Assembly (NCBI GenBank): GCA_966424055.1
Contig: CBJLMB010000021.1
Location: forward strand, 35,989-99,988
Length of the DNA stretch: 64,000 nucleotides
Source of the DNA: Deminuibacter sp966424055
GTDB taxonomy: Bacteria; Bacteroidota; Bacteroidia; Chitinophagales; Chitinophagaceae
Direction of reading: 5' to 3'
The notes below the pieces were generated by a model, which had not been told where the DNA came from, made no database searches, and saw nothing but the letters and a program-made list of their open reading frames with translations. Within the stretch, counting starts at the first letter, position 1. Each line of letters opens with the position of its first letter. Positions 51,513 to 61,017 of the stretch are shown piece after piece. The position numbers were made by a program, and so were the translations under genes.

Positions 51513-52733
51513 ATGAGAGCGATGAATGATGTATCTTTTCCTCCTGGTTTACTTCTTGCCCTGCAGGCGATAAGCAAGCCGGCCATTACCCTGCCTTATT
51601 GTCAAAATAATGATCAGAACCCAGCCCCTATTATAACATTACCGCGTTTTCGGTGCACGGCCATAATAAGTAATTATGCAGTTTTAAAACTGCCGGGAGA
51701 AAAAAAGCAGATAAAATTATCAAGACGATGGATATTGTTTGCAGTGGAACATTGCAGTAAGATCAATATCAGGTACCTGTTACTGCTGGCTGCAGTGTTG
51801 TTCGGCACAGCCTGTTCTCCCGGTACAACTATAAACGCTTACATGTTGTCGGATGCACCTATATACGCAGTATCACGTCCCGTTGTGCAGCAATATGCAG
51901 TAACACAAGCCCGGCTGCCTGTTTTCAATCCGGCTGCCAGCCTGTTACAAACAATGCTGCCCGTGCATCGATCGTTGCTTACCACCTGGTACGGAGAACT
52001 GATTGTTACAGCGTTGATCGGTGTGGCATTACTGATTTACCTGAGGTATATCTACGACAGGAAAAAAGAAAAACTGGCCTACAACAACAGGCTGCTTGAA
52101 ATGCAGGCCAAAGCGCTTACCAACCAGATGAACCCGCATTTCATATACAATTCCCTTAGTACAGTGCAGCACCTGATCATGATCGATGAAAAACAGAAGG
52201 CCTTTGATTATATATCAGACTTTTCGCTGCTAATGCGGCAGATGCTTACCAACACCCGGAAATCGTATATCTCGCTGGATGATGAAGTGGACTTTTTGAA
52301 AAGATACCTGGAGCTGGAAAAAATACGTTTTATCAATGCTTTCCAGTACGAGTTTTTTATAGATAATGAACTGCGGTCGCATAGCTACTGCATCCCATCC
52401 ATGCTTATCCAGCCTATTTTGGAAAATGCCATCAAGCATGGTTTTTCGCCAAAAAAAGAGAATAACCTGCTTAAAATATCCGTTTCCATTCAAAAAGATA
52501 TACTGGAATGCCTGGTAGATGATAACGGTATTGGCTGGCGGAAGAAGAACAGCGATTTTACTTCTATTAAACATGAATCAACAGCACTGACTATTTTAAG
52601 AGAAAGGCTCAACCTGATAAAATCATACAACGGCAACAGCGGTCACCTCGAGATCATTGATAAGTTCATACAGGACAATACACAGAACGGAACCATTGTA
52701 AAAATCTTTATTCCAATCATCAATTCATTATAA
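51513..52733 (+). CDS. LytS-type sensor histidine kinase without a recognised sensor domain (406 aa)
   Basis: Residues 160-180 are a membrane helix (YGELIVTALIGVALLIYLRYI), preceded by a possible first helix at 86-100. The kinase part has the family motifs: QMNPHFIYNSLSTVQHL with phosphoacceptor His209, LIQPILENAIKHG, and DDNGIGW. The 150 residues before the last helix are of unusual composition and lack the beta-propeller/Y_Y_Y sensor found in many relatives. It may be shortened. The LytTR regulator gene is 202 bp downstream, and the two should form one system. The start is uncertain. Confidence 0.82.
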   Translation: MRAMNDVSFPPGLLLALQAISKPAITLPYCQNNDQNPAPIITLPRFRCTAIISNYAVLKLPGEKKQIKLSRRWILFAVEHCSKINIRYLLLLAAVLFGTACSPGTTINAYMLSDAPIYAVSRPVVQQYAVTQARLPVFNPAASLLQTMLPVHRSLLTTWYGELIVTALIGVALLIYLRYIYDRKKEKLAYNNRLLEMQAKALTNQMNPHFIYNSLSTVQHLIMIDEKQKAFDYISDFSLLMRQMLTNTRKSYISLDDEVDFLKRYLELEKIRFINAFQYEFFIDNELRSHSYCIPSMLIQPILENAIKHGFSPKKENNLLKISVSIQKDILECLVDDNGIGWRKKNSDFTSIKHESTALTILRERLNLIKSYNGNSGHLEIIDKFIQDNTQNGTIVKIFIPIINSL

Positions 52734-52935
52734 AAACAATGCTTATGATCATATAATCTACACATTATCTTATCACTGCTTACACATTACATCCGTATTC
52801 CAAAACAAAAAACAATGATTATGAGAACATGCCCCAATTCAACCTGAATAGCGTTCAGCCTTACACCCCATAAACTCAGCCCTATACTTTATCCTATAAA
52901 AAAACCTCGTATTCAAGAAAACTAAACTCTTTTTT

Positions 52936-53697
52936 ATGAAATCAATCAAAGCCGCACTGGTGGATGATGAGATACCCAATCTTCAGATCATGAAGAATAT
53001 TCTCGAAACCCAGTGTGAAGCAGTAGAAGTTGTATGGGCTGCCAACAATCTGGAAGATGCACAGAAATATATCAGGGAAAAAGAAGTGGATGTTATTTTT
53101 ATGGATATTGAAATGCCGCCCTATAGTTCATTCCAGTTGCTTGAAAATATTTCACGCCCCAGTTTTGAAGTTATTTTCGTAACAGCCTACCAGGAATATG
53201 CACTGAAAGCTATTAAAATGGCGGCCCTGGACTATATACTTAAGCCGATCAAAGGAGCAGATATTATACAGGTGATCGATAAACTTCGAAGTATGCGGCA
53301 AGATAAGTTCGGCGAGCTGACAGGACTGATCAAGAACTACCTGGGTGGGCGGCCTGAAAATTTTTCCAAGATCGTGGTACATGTTGCCGATGGTTACGAT
53401 GTGGTGGATATCAATAATATTGTTTACATAGAGGCCCTGGACAGCTATACCAAAGTGAAACTGTTGGGCAATGTTTCCTATGTAACATCGCGCTCATTAA
53501 AAGATTTTGAAGACCTGTTGTCTGAGAAAGGGTTTTACCGCATTCATAAATCGTACCTTATCAACTTCAGGCATATCATGAAAATTGTAAAAGGCGTCGC
53601 TGCTTCGGTGATCATGACCAATGGCAGCAATATTCCTATCTCTGCCAGGAAACGTGATGTATTTTTTACAGAGTTAAAAGGGGTTATTTCATTTTAA
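52936..53697 (+). CDS. LytTR-family response regulator (253 aa)
   Basis: The receiver domain covers about residues 4-120, with acidic residues near the N-terminus (VDDE), phosphoacceptor Asp57 in VDVIFMDIEMP and the Thr/Lys at EVIFVTAYQE and LKPIK. The LytTR DNA-binding domain (about 145-250) has IVYIEALDSYTKVKLLG, SLKDFEDLL, FYRIHKSYLIN and IPISARKRD. It would be phosphorylated by the kinase upstream. Targets cannot be read from the sequence. The gene ends 41 bp before a strong terminator. Confidence 0.93.
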   Translation: MKSIKAALVDDEIPNLQIMKNILETQCEAVEVVWAANNLEDAQKYIREKEVDVIFMDIEMPPYSSFQLLENISRPSFEVIFVTAYQEYALKAIKMAALDYILKPIKGADIIQVIDKLRSMRQDKFGELTGLIKNYLGGRPENFSKIVVHVADGYDVVDINNIVYIEALDSYTKVKLLGNVSYVTSRSLKDFEDLLSEKGFYRIHKSYLINFRHIMKIVKGVAASVIMTNGSNIPISARKRDVFFTELKGVISF

Positions 53698-53738
53698 AAC
53701 AAACCGGTACACATGTGCGACGACGGCAAAACTTATCA

Positions 53739-53771
53739 ATGCCCGGCCCTGGTGGCGCCGGGCATTTTTTT
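53739..53771 (+). terminator. Terminator between the LytTR gene and the converging GT gene
   Basis: ATGCCCGGC (53739-53747) pairs with GCCGGGCAT (53757-53765), 9 bp, loop 9 nt, followed by a T-run. It can serve both converging genes. Confidence 0.9.
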
Positions 53772-53785
53772 GCGCAAACCCGTTG

Positions 53786-55441
53786 CTATTCAGCAGAAGG
53801 GGGCCGCCTGGTATACACTTCGATAATGCCATTGGTTGGCCGCCTGGGAGCCAGGAACGAATCTATGCGGTTGTAATGCAGCTGCAGGCTGTCTCTTACC
53901 CTGAACGGGTAAAAATTATTCAGTGAAGGAATGTTTTCAAACAATACCATATCATATTCCCTGCGTGTAATTCTTGCACAAAGACTGTCTGCCTGGCGGT
54001 TAAACAGGCTTACACCCAGGTGGTACCAGAGCGGCTGGTCCATTCCTTTTTCCGGAATGCATCCCAGTTCCTGTTCCAGCGGGGTAAGTTCTGTCATATT
54101 CAGGATATTTCTCTGCCCGTGGTTTTTAACCACCGGTAGCTGCATCAGTCGTTGTACCCCGGCAACAGTAGAAGAAGGCAGGTATACTTTTTTAAAAGCA
54201 GGCATTCCCGGTAAGGTTGTCCAGCTGCTTTCCTCCTCATAATGCGTGGTATCCTGGTTAAGCATGTAGGTATGCCGGTTGATCACATTTTCACCCGCGG
54301 CAGCCACTGTAGTCAGAGCCCCTGTTTTTGCCGGGAAAATACGGTCTGTCACACGGTTAAGGTATTGCCAGTATGAGCCTGACCACAATAAAAGGATACA
54401 AGCCAGCAGCCATGCAAGGTTTTTTGATCTTGAAAAATCAACAGCCGCAAGCCTGCTGATGCCATCCAGTATATAGGCTATAGCAAAACTGTGTACGAAA
54501 ATATTGTTGTCGGGCGGGGTATAACTGGTTACCTGGAAAATAGCCGCCTCGAACAGCATGCCCAGCGTAAGCAACAGGAACAGCATTTCGCGCTTATCGG
54601 TCATAAATTGTTTACGGTTACGTACCCGTACTGCCAGCAGCAGCACAATAAGCAGCAGGTAAAACTTAAGCCATTGTGATTCGCCCAGCAATGCATCAGA
54701 AAAATCTTTCAGCGATAACCGTGATGAATGTGGTGGCTGCCCATGATTAAACCAGTAGCCAAAGCTGTAGTGCAGAAACGGCGCTATAACCACCATGGCG
54801 ATAATGGCATAGGTGAACAGGAAAGCCAGTAACCTTGCGGGTTTACGTTCGTAAATGGCATCGAACAATACCAGGCCTGCCGCTACCAGCAGCGCCAGCG
54901 CCCCTCCATCCTGCTTGGTAAAAAATGACCAGAATAAAAAGAAACAGGCTGCTACCAGCTGCAGATAACGCAGGCGTGAACGGGTATTGAGTATAAAGCC
55001 CACTAAAAAATTCAGTGACACGATCTGCCAGATAATTACTGTATTGTTATACCAGGGCCAGAAATTCATGAGGATATAAGAAAGACAGTAGGTAAGCACC
55101 GCAGCAAGCCGAACGGCCGGGTTTACCTGCATTTTCTGTAGTAAAGCCCTGAAAGAAAGGCCGGCCAGTATATTCAGCAACACCTGCGCTTTAACCAGTG
55201 AGATCAAAAAAGGCCCGAACAGCCTGAAAAAAAGCGCCGGTACCACCCAGTAGCCAAAGCCCATAGGCAGGCCGTAATCGCGGAAAGGCACCTGGCCCAG
55301 GTACAGGCGGTAAGCACCTTCCCAGGATAAAAATATATTTACCCGGTAGGGGAAATGCATAAAAAGAGGCAGCATTGAAAATGCAAGAATCAACAGCAGA
55401 TCACCTTTTTCCAGTAAAACCAGTTTAGCAGTTTTAGCCAT
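53786..55441 (-). CDS. Polytopic membrane glycosyltransferase, GT-C-like (551 aa)
   Basis: About ten to eleven membrane helices fill residues 12-370. The first periplasmic loop has LSWEGAYRLYLGQVPFRDYGLPMGFGYWVV, with the acidic and DY-x-x-P pattern of GT-C enzymes that use polyprenyl-phosphate sugars. A soluble C-terminal part (about 390-551) follows. The gene is divergent from the polyprenyl-phosphate-arabinose operon, 540 bp away, so it is a candidate user of that donor. The acceptor and exact family are not known. Confidence 0.65.
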   Translation of the reverse strand: MAKTAKLVLLEKGDLLLILAFSMLPLFMHFPYRVNIFLSWEGAYRLYLGQVPFRDYGLPMGFGYWVVPALFFRLFGPFLISLVKAQVLLNILAGLSFRALLQKMQVNPAVRLAAVLTYCLSYILMNFWPWYNNTVIIWQIVSLNFLVGFILNTRSRLRYLQLVAACFFLFWSFFTKQDGGALALLVAAGLVLFDAIYERKPARLLAFLFTYAIIAMVVIAPFLHYSFGYWFNHGQPPHSSRLSLKDFSDALLGESQWLKFYLLLIVLLLAVRVRNRKQFMTDKREMLFLLLTLGMLFEAAIFQVTSYTPPDNNIFVHSFAIAYILDGISRLAAVDFSRSKNLAWLLACILLLWSGSYWQYLNRVTDRIFPAKTGALTTVAAAGENVINRHTYMLNQDTTHYEEESSWTTLPGMPAFKKVYLPSSTVAGVQRLMQLPVVKNHGQRNILNMTELTPLEQELGCIPEKGMDQPLWYHLGVSLFNRQADSLCARITRREYDMVLFENIPSLNNFYPFRVRDSLQLHYNRIDSFLAPRRPTNGIIEVYTRRPPSAE

Positions 55442-55980
55442 AATAAAAATTTACATCCGGGTTCTTCGGGCAGTGAAATTATAGCAGGCCATTAATGCAA
55501 TAGTGGCCTATCCTGCTTCCGTAGTGTTTTTTTCTGTGTGCGTAGGCAAACCAATGATAAGAGCAATAGGCAGATCCTTGCCCACTGCATTTCCGGCATT
55601 TCGGTCCTATACCCGGATGAACCGGACAGCAGATCGTTTACCCGAAAAATTGTAACGGACATTGGATAATTCTTACTGTTCACTTAAAAAGCCTGTCAGG
55701 CTGTTTTCTTCTTTCTAATTTGGATATCCGAAAATGGATGAAACAACACCAGCGCAACCGGTGAAAATGGTTCATCTCAATACAACCACAGTTTTATGAG
55801 CACGGCGGCAGATGAGCAGAATGAATACGCAATAACGCCATTCCACCAGGAAAGCGGGCCATTCATCTGTTTCACCGGTTATCATAAGCAGGTTCAGCAG
55901 CAACAAACAATGAGCAAGATGCAGATCATCAATAGCAAGCAGTTGTTATACCCTACACTGTTTGCACCGTAAACCCAAAA
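55442..55980. other. Intergenic region between divergent glycosyltransferase genes
   Basis: The region should hold promoters for both directions. A hairpin formed by AGCAGG (near 55482) and CCTGCT with an inner CCA/TGG, and a small AGCCT/AGGCT hairpin with TTTT near 55687-55708, are visible. Two tandem short frames follow: 21 codons at 55735 and 58 codons at 55796-55972, joined by an ATGA overlap. The second could encode a small protein but shows no recognised feature. Confidence 0.45.
55796..55972 (+). CDS. Possible small protein (58 aa)
   Basis: ATG at 55796 overlaps the stop of a 21-codon frame and runs to TAA at 55972, 8 bp before the glycosyltransferase start. The residues are rich in Gln, with a FICFTGYHKQ segment. 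It may be a leader peptide or chance frame. No promoter or family supports it. Confidence 0.25.
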   Translation: MSTAADEQNEYAITPFHQESGPFICFTGYHKQVQQQQTMSKMQIINSKQLLYPTLFAP

Positions 55981-57252
55981 ATGATGGACGCAATAACCGA
56001 TACAACCAGTTATGCTGTTATACCTCACCAACAGGCTGCAATGATAAAAGGAAAAGACATTGTCGTTTTCGGCCTGCAACCCTGGTATTATGAAATTGGC
56101 AGCAACTGTAAAAACATTGCATCCCTATTATCAAGATATAACCGGGTATTGTATGTAAACATTCCGCTTAACCGGAAAACCTGTTTGTCGGTCAATAAAA
56201 ATGCCGGTATCGAGAAACATTATTCCCTTATTAAAAAAGGTGGCGTTAATATCAGGCTGGTACAGGATAATCTATGGGAGTTTTACCCCACATCCATCAT
56301 GGAATCTATCAACTGGCTGCCGTACACTTCTGCATTTTCTGCTATCAACTATATCAATAACCGCCGTTTTGCAAGAGATATCAAAAAAGCTGTTCAGTTC
56401 ATGAACTTCAAGAACATACTACTTTTCAATGATAATGATATTTTCAATGGCTATTATTTAAAAGAACTGCTGCAGCCTGCATTGTACATTTATTATTGCA
56501 GGGATTTTCTCCAGGGATACGACTACTGGAAAAAACATTGCACCACACTGGAACCCAGGCTGATCAAAAAAGCCGATGCGGTAGTGACCAACTCAACTTA
56601 TTTCGCCGACTACTGTGCCCGTTATAATCCGAATGCCTATTATATTGGCCAGGGGTGCAATATTGAATTATTCAATTACAGTTTACCGCATCCCCTGCCC
56701 AATGACCTGAAACAAATTAAAGGCCCGCTGATCGGGTACACCGGTGCCATTGAATCGGCCAGGCTGAATGAGGCCGTTCTGCTGCAGATTGCCCGTGAAA
56801 GGCCACACTGGAGTATTGTGCTGGTAGGCCCCGAAGACGCTGTTTTTTCAAAAAGTGATCTTCACCGCTGTAGCAATGTACACTTCCTGGGAAGAAAGCC
56901 GATTGAACAACTGCCTGCCTATGTAGCTGCATTTGATGTATGTATTAACCCGCAGCTGCTGAACATTATTACACTGGGCAATTATCCGCTGAAAGTAGAT
57001 GAATACCTGGCTATGGGCAAACCGGTTGTAGCTACAGGAACAAATGCCATGGAGCTGTTTGCTCCTTATACCTACCTGGCAGCAGAGCCGGCGGAATATA
57101 TACCGCTTATAGAAAAAGCACTGGCAGAGAGCAGCCGGGAAAAAGCACAGCAGCGGATTGATTTTGCCCGCAGCCATACCTGGGAGCAAAGCGTTCATGA
57201 GCTGTCCAAAGTAATTAACCGGCACCTCAGCCATCACCTCACCATTGTATAA
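55981..57252 (+). CDS. Glycosyltransferase, GT4-like (about 423 aa)
   Basis: A GT-B fold is suggested by two Rossmann-like halves. The first is IVVFGLQPWYYEIGSNCKNIASLL and on. The second has YTGAIESARLNEAVLLQIA, WSIVLVGPED, VHFLGRKPIEQLPAYVAAFDVCINPQ and YPLKVDEYLAMGKPVVATG, the last being the nucleotide-sugar site. The enzyme acts in the cytoplasm and likely builds a surface glycan. The start may be the later Met (MIKGKDIVVFG, 56041). It is the first gene of a five-gene operon with polyprenyl-phosphate-arabinose functions. Confidence 0.87.
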   Translation: MMDAITDTTSYAVIPHQQAAMIKGKDIVVFGLQPWYYEIGSNCKNIASLLSRYNRVLYVNIPLNRKTCLSVNKNAGIEKHYSLIKKGGVNIRLVQDNLWEFYPTSIMESINWLPYTSAFSAINYINNRRFARDIKKAVQFMNFKNILLFNDNDIFNGYYLKELLQPALYIYYCRDFLQGYDYWKKHCTTLEPRLIKKADAVVTNSTYFADYCARYNPNAYYIGQGCNIELFNYSLPHPLPNDLKQIKGPLIGYTGAIESARLNEAVLLQIARERPHWSIVLVGPEDAVFSKSDLHRCSNVHFLGRKPIEQLPAYVAAFDVCINPQLLNIITLGNYPLKVDEYLAMGKPVVATGTNAMELFAPYTYLAAEPAEYIPLIEKALAESSREKAQQRIDFARSHTWEQSVHELSKVINRHLSHHLTIV

Positions 57253-57267
57253 AACTTAAAAACAAAC

Positions 57268-58197
57268 ATGTTCAGTCCCGGCCATATTATTCATACTAAA
57301 ACCAAAACAGGTACAGCCTGTATCGCACTGATGCGGCCGCATCACTGGATTAAAAACCTTTTTTTATTCCTGCCGCTTTTTTTTGCCGGGGAAGCTTTTC
57401 ATATCAATAAACTGCTCGATACCACGATAGGTTTCTTTGCCTTCAGTTTAATTGCCAGCAGTATTTATGTGCTCAATGACTATATGGATATTGAAGCCGA
57501 CAGGCTGCATCCGCAAAAATGTAACCGCCCGCTGGCGGCAGGCACGGTGTCAAAAGCAGCAGCACTTACCCTTTTCCTGGTATGCCTGCTGGCCGGTATA
57601 GGATTGGGCATATTGATAAAACCTAAATTCCTGTTCGTTCTGGTATTGTATTTTTTAATGAACCTGTGTTATTCACTGGGTTTGAAAAATATATCAATAC
57701 TCGACGTCGTACTTCTTTCTATAGGGTTTGTATTAAGGGTTAAAGCCGGGGGAATTATCACCATGATCGCCATTTCGCAATGGCTGATGATCATGGTTTT
57801 TCTCCTGGCTATTTTTATGGCTGTTGCCAAAAGAAGAGATGATATCCTGCTGAAACTGGAATCGGGTGTAGATATGCGCAAATCGATCAAAGGATACAAT
57901 CTCGATTTTCTCAATGCCTGTCTGGCATTGCTCTCTGCTGTAATTATTGTTGCCTACCTGTTATACACTATTTCCCCCGAGATAATGAACCGATGGAAAA
58001 CTTACCGCCTGTACTATACCACCCTGTTTGTGCTGGCCGGCCTGTTGCGCTATTTGCAGATAGCTATGATAGAACAGAATACCGGCTCACCTACACGGCT
58101 GCTATACAAAGACAGATTTTTGCAATTAACCCTGGCTGGCTGGATCGTTAGTTTTTACATCATTATTTATTTACCCGACATCTCTATTTTTAAATGA
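57268..58197 (+). CDS. UbiA-family polyprenyl-phosphate phosphoribosyltransferase (309 aa)
   Basis: Eight to nine membrane helices are visible. The first Asp-rich site is NDYMDIEADRLHPQKCNRP (Asn70, Asp71, Asp74, Asp78, Arg87). The second is in the KRRDDILLKLESG region. This matches the decaprenyl-phosphate phosphoribosyltransferase (Rv3806c) branch of UbiA, which joins 5-phosphoribosyl pyrophosphate to polyprenyl phosphate. The DprE1- and DprE2-like genes follow, so arabinose donor synthesis is the likely pathway rather than quinone synthesis. The stop overlaps the next start by 4 bp. Confidence 0.85.
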   Translation: MFSPGHIIHTKTKTGTACIALMRPHHWIKNLFLFLPLFFAGEAFHINKLLDTTIGFFAFSLIASSIYVLNDYMDIEADRLHPQKCNRPLAAGTVSKAAALTLFLVCLLAGIGLGILIKPKFLFVLVLYFLMNLCYSLGLKNISILDVVLLSIGFVLRVKAGGIITMIAISQWLMIMVFLLAIFMAVAKRRDDILLKLESGVDMRKSIKGYNLDFLNACLALLSAVIIVAYLLYTISPEIMNRWKTYRLYYTTLFVLAGLLRYLQIAMIEQNTGSPTRLLYKDRFLQLTLAGWIVSFYIIIYLPDISIFK

Positions 58198-59540
58198 ACC
58201 GCCTTATGCGAAAAAAAATTGCCAACTGGGGGAATTATCCGGCGATAGAAAGCAATGAAGTACAGTTTAGCACCCTGGCAGAATTAAAACAGATCATCTG
58301 CAATAACAGTGTTGCTATTGCCAGGGGAAATGGCCGTTGCTATGGAGATGCTTCGCTGGCAGATGTGACCATCTCAACACTGAAATACGATAAAATACTT
58401 TATTTCGATATTGAAAAAGGGATCATAGAATGCCAGTCGGGCATTACACTTGACCAGCTGTTGGGTGTAATTGTTCCTGCCGGCTGGTTTTTGCCTGTTA
58501 CCCCGGGAACCAAGTTTGTCACTATCGGGGGCGTGGTGGCTTCTGATGTGCATGGCAAGAACCATCATATAGACGGTAGCTTTTCGCAGCATATCCAGGA
58601 GCTGCAGGTGATGTTGTACAATGGAGAAGTGGTTAGCTGCAGCAAACAGAACGACCCTGAATTATTTGAAGCAACCTGCGGTGGCATGGGCTTAACCGGC
58701 GTGATTGTAACTGTGAGCTTCCAGCTGAAAAAAATAGAATCGGTCTATATCCGTCAAACAAAAATAAAGGCTGATAACCTGGAAGAATTGCTGCAGTTAT
58801 TTGAAGCCAATAAACACTACACCTATTCTGTTGCCTGGATAGATTGCCTGAAAAAAGGAAAAGGATTTGGCCGCAGCATCCTGTTGCTGGGCGAGCATGC
58901 CGGTGTGGACGAGCTCAACGACAAGCAAAAAGCCGCAGGGCCGTTAACCATCTTTTCACCACATGCCATTTCTTTTCCCATCACACTGCCCTCCTGGATG
59001 TTGAACAACTATACTGTAAGGGCTTTTAATTTTTTATATTATCATAAAAACCAAAAAAAATCCAGCAGCCATCTTATACCCTATGAACCGTTTTTTTACC
59101 CGCTGGATGCCATACTGCACTGGAACAGGGGCTATGGTAAAAAAGGATTTGTTCAGTACCAGTTTGTAATACCCATGGACCAGAAAGAGGGTTTGATCGC
59201 TATCCTGAACAAGATCAGCGAGAAGGGCTGGGGATCTTTTCTTGCTGTACTGAAGATATTCGGGAAGCAGGATGATCTTATCTCCTTCCCTATGCACGGA
59301 TACACACTGGCACTCGACTTTCCCGTCAGGAAAGGCCTGTTCGAGTTCCTGGATCAGCTGGACCAGCTGGTACTGCAGTATGGTGGCCGTATTTACCTGT
59401 CGAAAGATGCGCGCATGAAATCACATATTTTCTGGCAGGGCTATTCACAGTCACAGAAGTTTGCAGCCCTGCTGCAGCGCTATGACCCTGAAAAAAAATT
59501 CAGGTCGAAACAGTCGTCAAGACTGGCGATCACAGATTAA
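58194..59540 (+). CDS. dprE1: DprE1-like FAD oxidase (448 aa)
   Basis: The N-terminal FAD domain has AIARGNGRCYGDASL (residues 42-55) and VTPGTKFVTIGGVVASDVHGK (residues 102-122), matching flavin binding in DprE1. His120 is in the site used for flavin contact in related oxidases. The C-terminal ALO-type domain ends in YDPEKKFRSKQSSRL, including the active-site Lys region. It oxidises the C2 hydroxyl of polyprenylphosphoryl ribose to the keto intermediate. It overlaps the UbiA gene by 4 bp. Confidence 0.85.
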   Translation: MNRLMRKKIANWGNYPAIESNEVQFSTLAELKQIICNNSVAIARGNGRCYGDASLADVTISTLKYDKILYFDIEKGIIECQSGITLDQLLGVIVPAGWFLPVTPGTKFVTIGGVVASDVHGKNHHIDGSFSQHIQELQVMLYNGEVVSCSKQNDPELFEATCGGMGLTGVIVTVSFQLKKIESVYIRQTKIKADNLEELLQLFEANKHYTYSVAWIDCLKKGKGFGRSILLLGEHAGVDELNDKQKAAGPLTIFSPHAISFPITLPSWMLNNYTVRAFNFLYYHKNQKKSSSHLIPYEPFFYPLDAILHWNRGYGKKGFVQYQFVIPMDQKEGLIAILNKISEKGWGSFLAVLKIFGKQDDLISFPMHGYTLALDFPVRKGLFEFLDQLDQLVLQYGGRIYLSKDARMKSHIFWQGYSQSQKFAALLQRYDPEKKFRSKQSSRLAITD

Positions 59541-59604
59541 TAAAGAAAAAATTATACGCTGAAAAATAGAATGCTCACACCGCATTTGTTTTAAATTCTA
59601 TTAC

Positions 59605-60336
59605 ATGTCGTCTGTGCTTTTACTCGGAGCTGGTTCGGATATAGCCAAAGCAATTGCAAGAAAGCTGGCAGAAGAGCAATTTGATATATACCTGGCGGGA
59701 AGAGATACTCAACAGCTCACCGAACTGGGCACCGATTTACAGATACGCTATAAAGTAAAAACAGCCGTACTGTACTTTGATGCCACCAGTTTTGAAACAC
59801 ATGCTGCTTTTTACAGTCAGCTTCCACAAACACCGGATATCACTATTTGTGTGTTTGGCTACCTGGGCTCGCAGGAGAAAGCTGCAACCGACTGGCAGGA
59901 AGCTGCCAATATTGTGCAGACCAATTATCTCGGCGCCATGAGCATTTTAAACATCGTGGCAGAAAATTATATAGCACGTAAAACAGGCACCATCATCGGT
60001 ATCAGTTCAGTAGCAGGTGAAAGAGGCAGGCAGAGTAATTATATCTACGGCAGCTCCAAAGCTGGTTTTACGGCTTACCTGTCGGGGCTACGCAACAGGC
60101 TGTATAAACATGGTGTACATGTGATCACGGTATTACCGGGTTTTGTAAATACCCGGATGACAGCCGACCTGCCATTACCACCCCGGCTTACTGCCGAGCC
60201 GGTACAGGTAGCAACAGCAGTAAAAAAAGCCATCAACAAAAAAAAGGATATCGTATACGTAAAATGGATGTGGCGGTGGATCATGTTATCGATTAAACTG
60301 ATCCCGGAGAGCCTGTTCAAAAAAATGCAGTTATAA
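59605..60336 (+). CDS. dprE2: DprE2-like short-chain reductase (243 aa)
   Basis: The NAD(P) site is LLGAGSDIAKAIARKLA (Gly8, Gly10), and the catalytic residues are Ser134/135 in GISSVAG with YGSSK (Tyr148, Lys152). This is the classical SDR fold. In the arabinose donor pathway DprE2 reduces the keto intermediate to polyprenylphosphoryl arabinose. It lies 64 bp after the DprE1-like gene, without a terminator. Other SDR roles are possible by sequence alone. The operon fixes the call. Confidence 0.85.
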   Translation: MSSVLLLGAGSDIAKAIARKLAEEQFDIYLAGRDTQQLTELGTDLQIRYKVKTAVLYFDATSFETHAAFYSQLPQTPDITICVFGYLGSQEKAATDWQEAANIVQTNYLGAMSILNIVAENYIARKTGTIIGISSVAGERGRQSNYIYGSSKAGFTAYLSGLRNRLYKHGVHVITVLPGFVNTRMTADLPLPPRLTAEPVQVATAVKKAINKKKDIVYVKWMWRWIMLSIKLIPESLFKKMQL

Positions 60337-60346
60337 TCTATTATTT

Positions 60347-60964
60347 ATGCGCAGCTATCAAAGTGAATCCATTGCTTTTTTTGACCTCGACGGCACCCTT
60401 ACATCAAAGGATACGCTGATAGAAGTTTTAAAGTTTGCCAAAGGGCGGCCAAGGTTTTACCTGGGCCTTGTTGCGCTTTCGCCTGTATTGATGGCTTATA
60501 AAATGAGGCTGCTGTCTAACCAGTATGCAAAGGAAAAAATGCTGGCCCATTACCTGAAAGGCATGCCGGTGGAAACATTCAATGCACTTTGCAAAGAGTT
60601 TGCATTGACAAGATTGCCCAGGCTGTTCAGGAAAAATGCCCTGAGCGAGCTGAGGCGGCATTTACAGAATAATACGCATGTGGTGATCGTTTCTGCTTCG
60701 CCCGAGAACTGGATACAACCCTGGTGCCAGCAGTTCAATATCCAATGCATTGCCACCAGGCTGGCAGTGAGAGACGGCAGGATTACCGGTAAAATAGCCG
60801 GCCGCAACTGCCATGGCAATGAAAAGGTGCGGCATATTTTAAAGAAATACAACCTGACACATTACAGTAAGATATACGCCTATGGCGATTCGCCCGATGA
60901 CCTGCCCATGTTATCGCTGGCCACAGAAAGTTTTTATAAACCATTTAAAGAGCAGCTGTACTAA
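60347..60964 (+). CDS. HAD-IB phosphatase of the arabinose-donor operon (205 aa)
   Basis: Motif I is AFFDLDGTLTSKD (Asp13, Asp15), motif II is IVSASPENWI with the Ser, and motif IV is GDSPDDLPML (Asp181, Asp184-185). This is the HAD-IB (SerB-like) type. Its start lies 10 bp after the reductase stop. It may dephosphorylate polyprenylphosphoryl-5-phosphoribose, the step done by Rv3807c (a different fold) in mycobacteria. That substrate is inferred from the operon. The gene ends before a bidirectional terminator. Confidence 0.82.
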   Translation: MRSYQSESIAFFDLDGTLTSKDTLIEVLKFAKGRPRFYLGLVALSPVLMAYKMRLLSNQYAKEKMLAHYLKGMPVETFNALCKEFALTRLPRLFRKNALSELRRHLQNNTHVVIVSASPENWIQPWCQQFNIQCIATRLAVRDGRITGKIAGRNCHGNEKVRHILKKYNLTHYSKIYAYGDSPDDLPMLSLATESFYKPFKEQLY

Positions 60965-61017
60965 CAGTAAAAGATATAGAGCTTCGTCCTTGAAAAACCA
61001 GGGCTTTTTTCAAAAAA

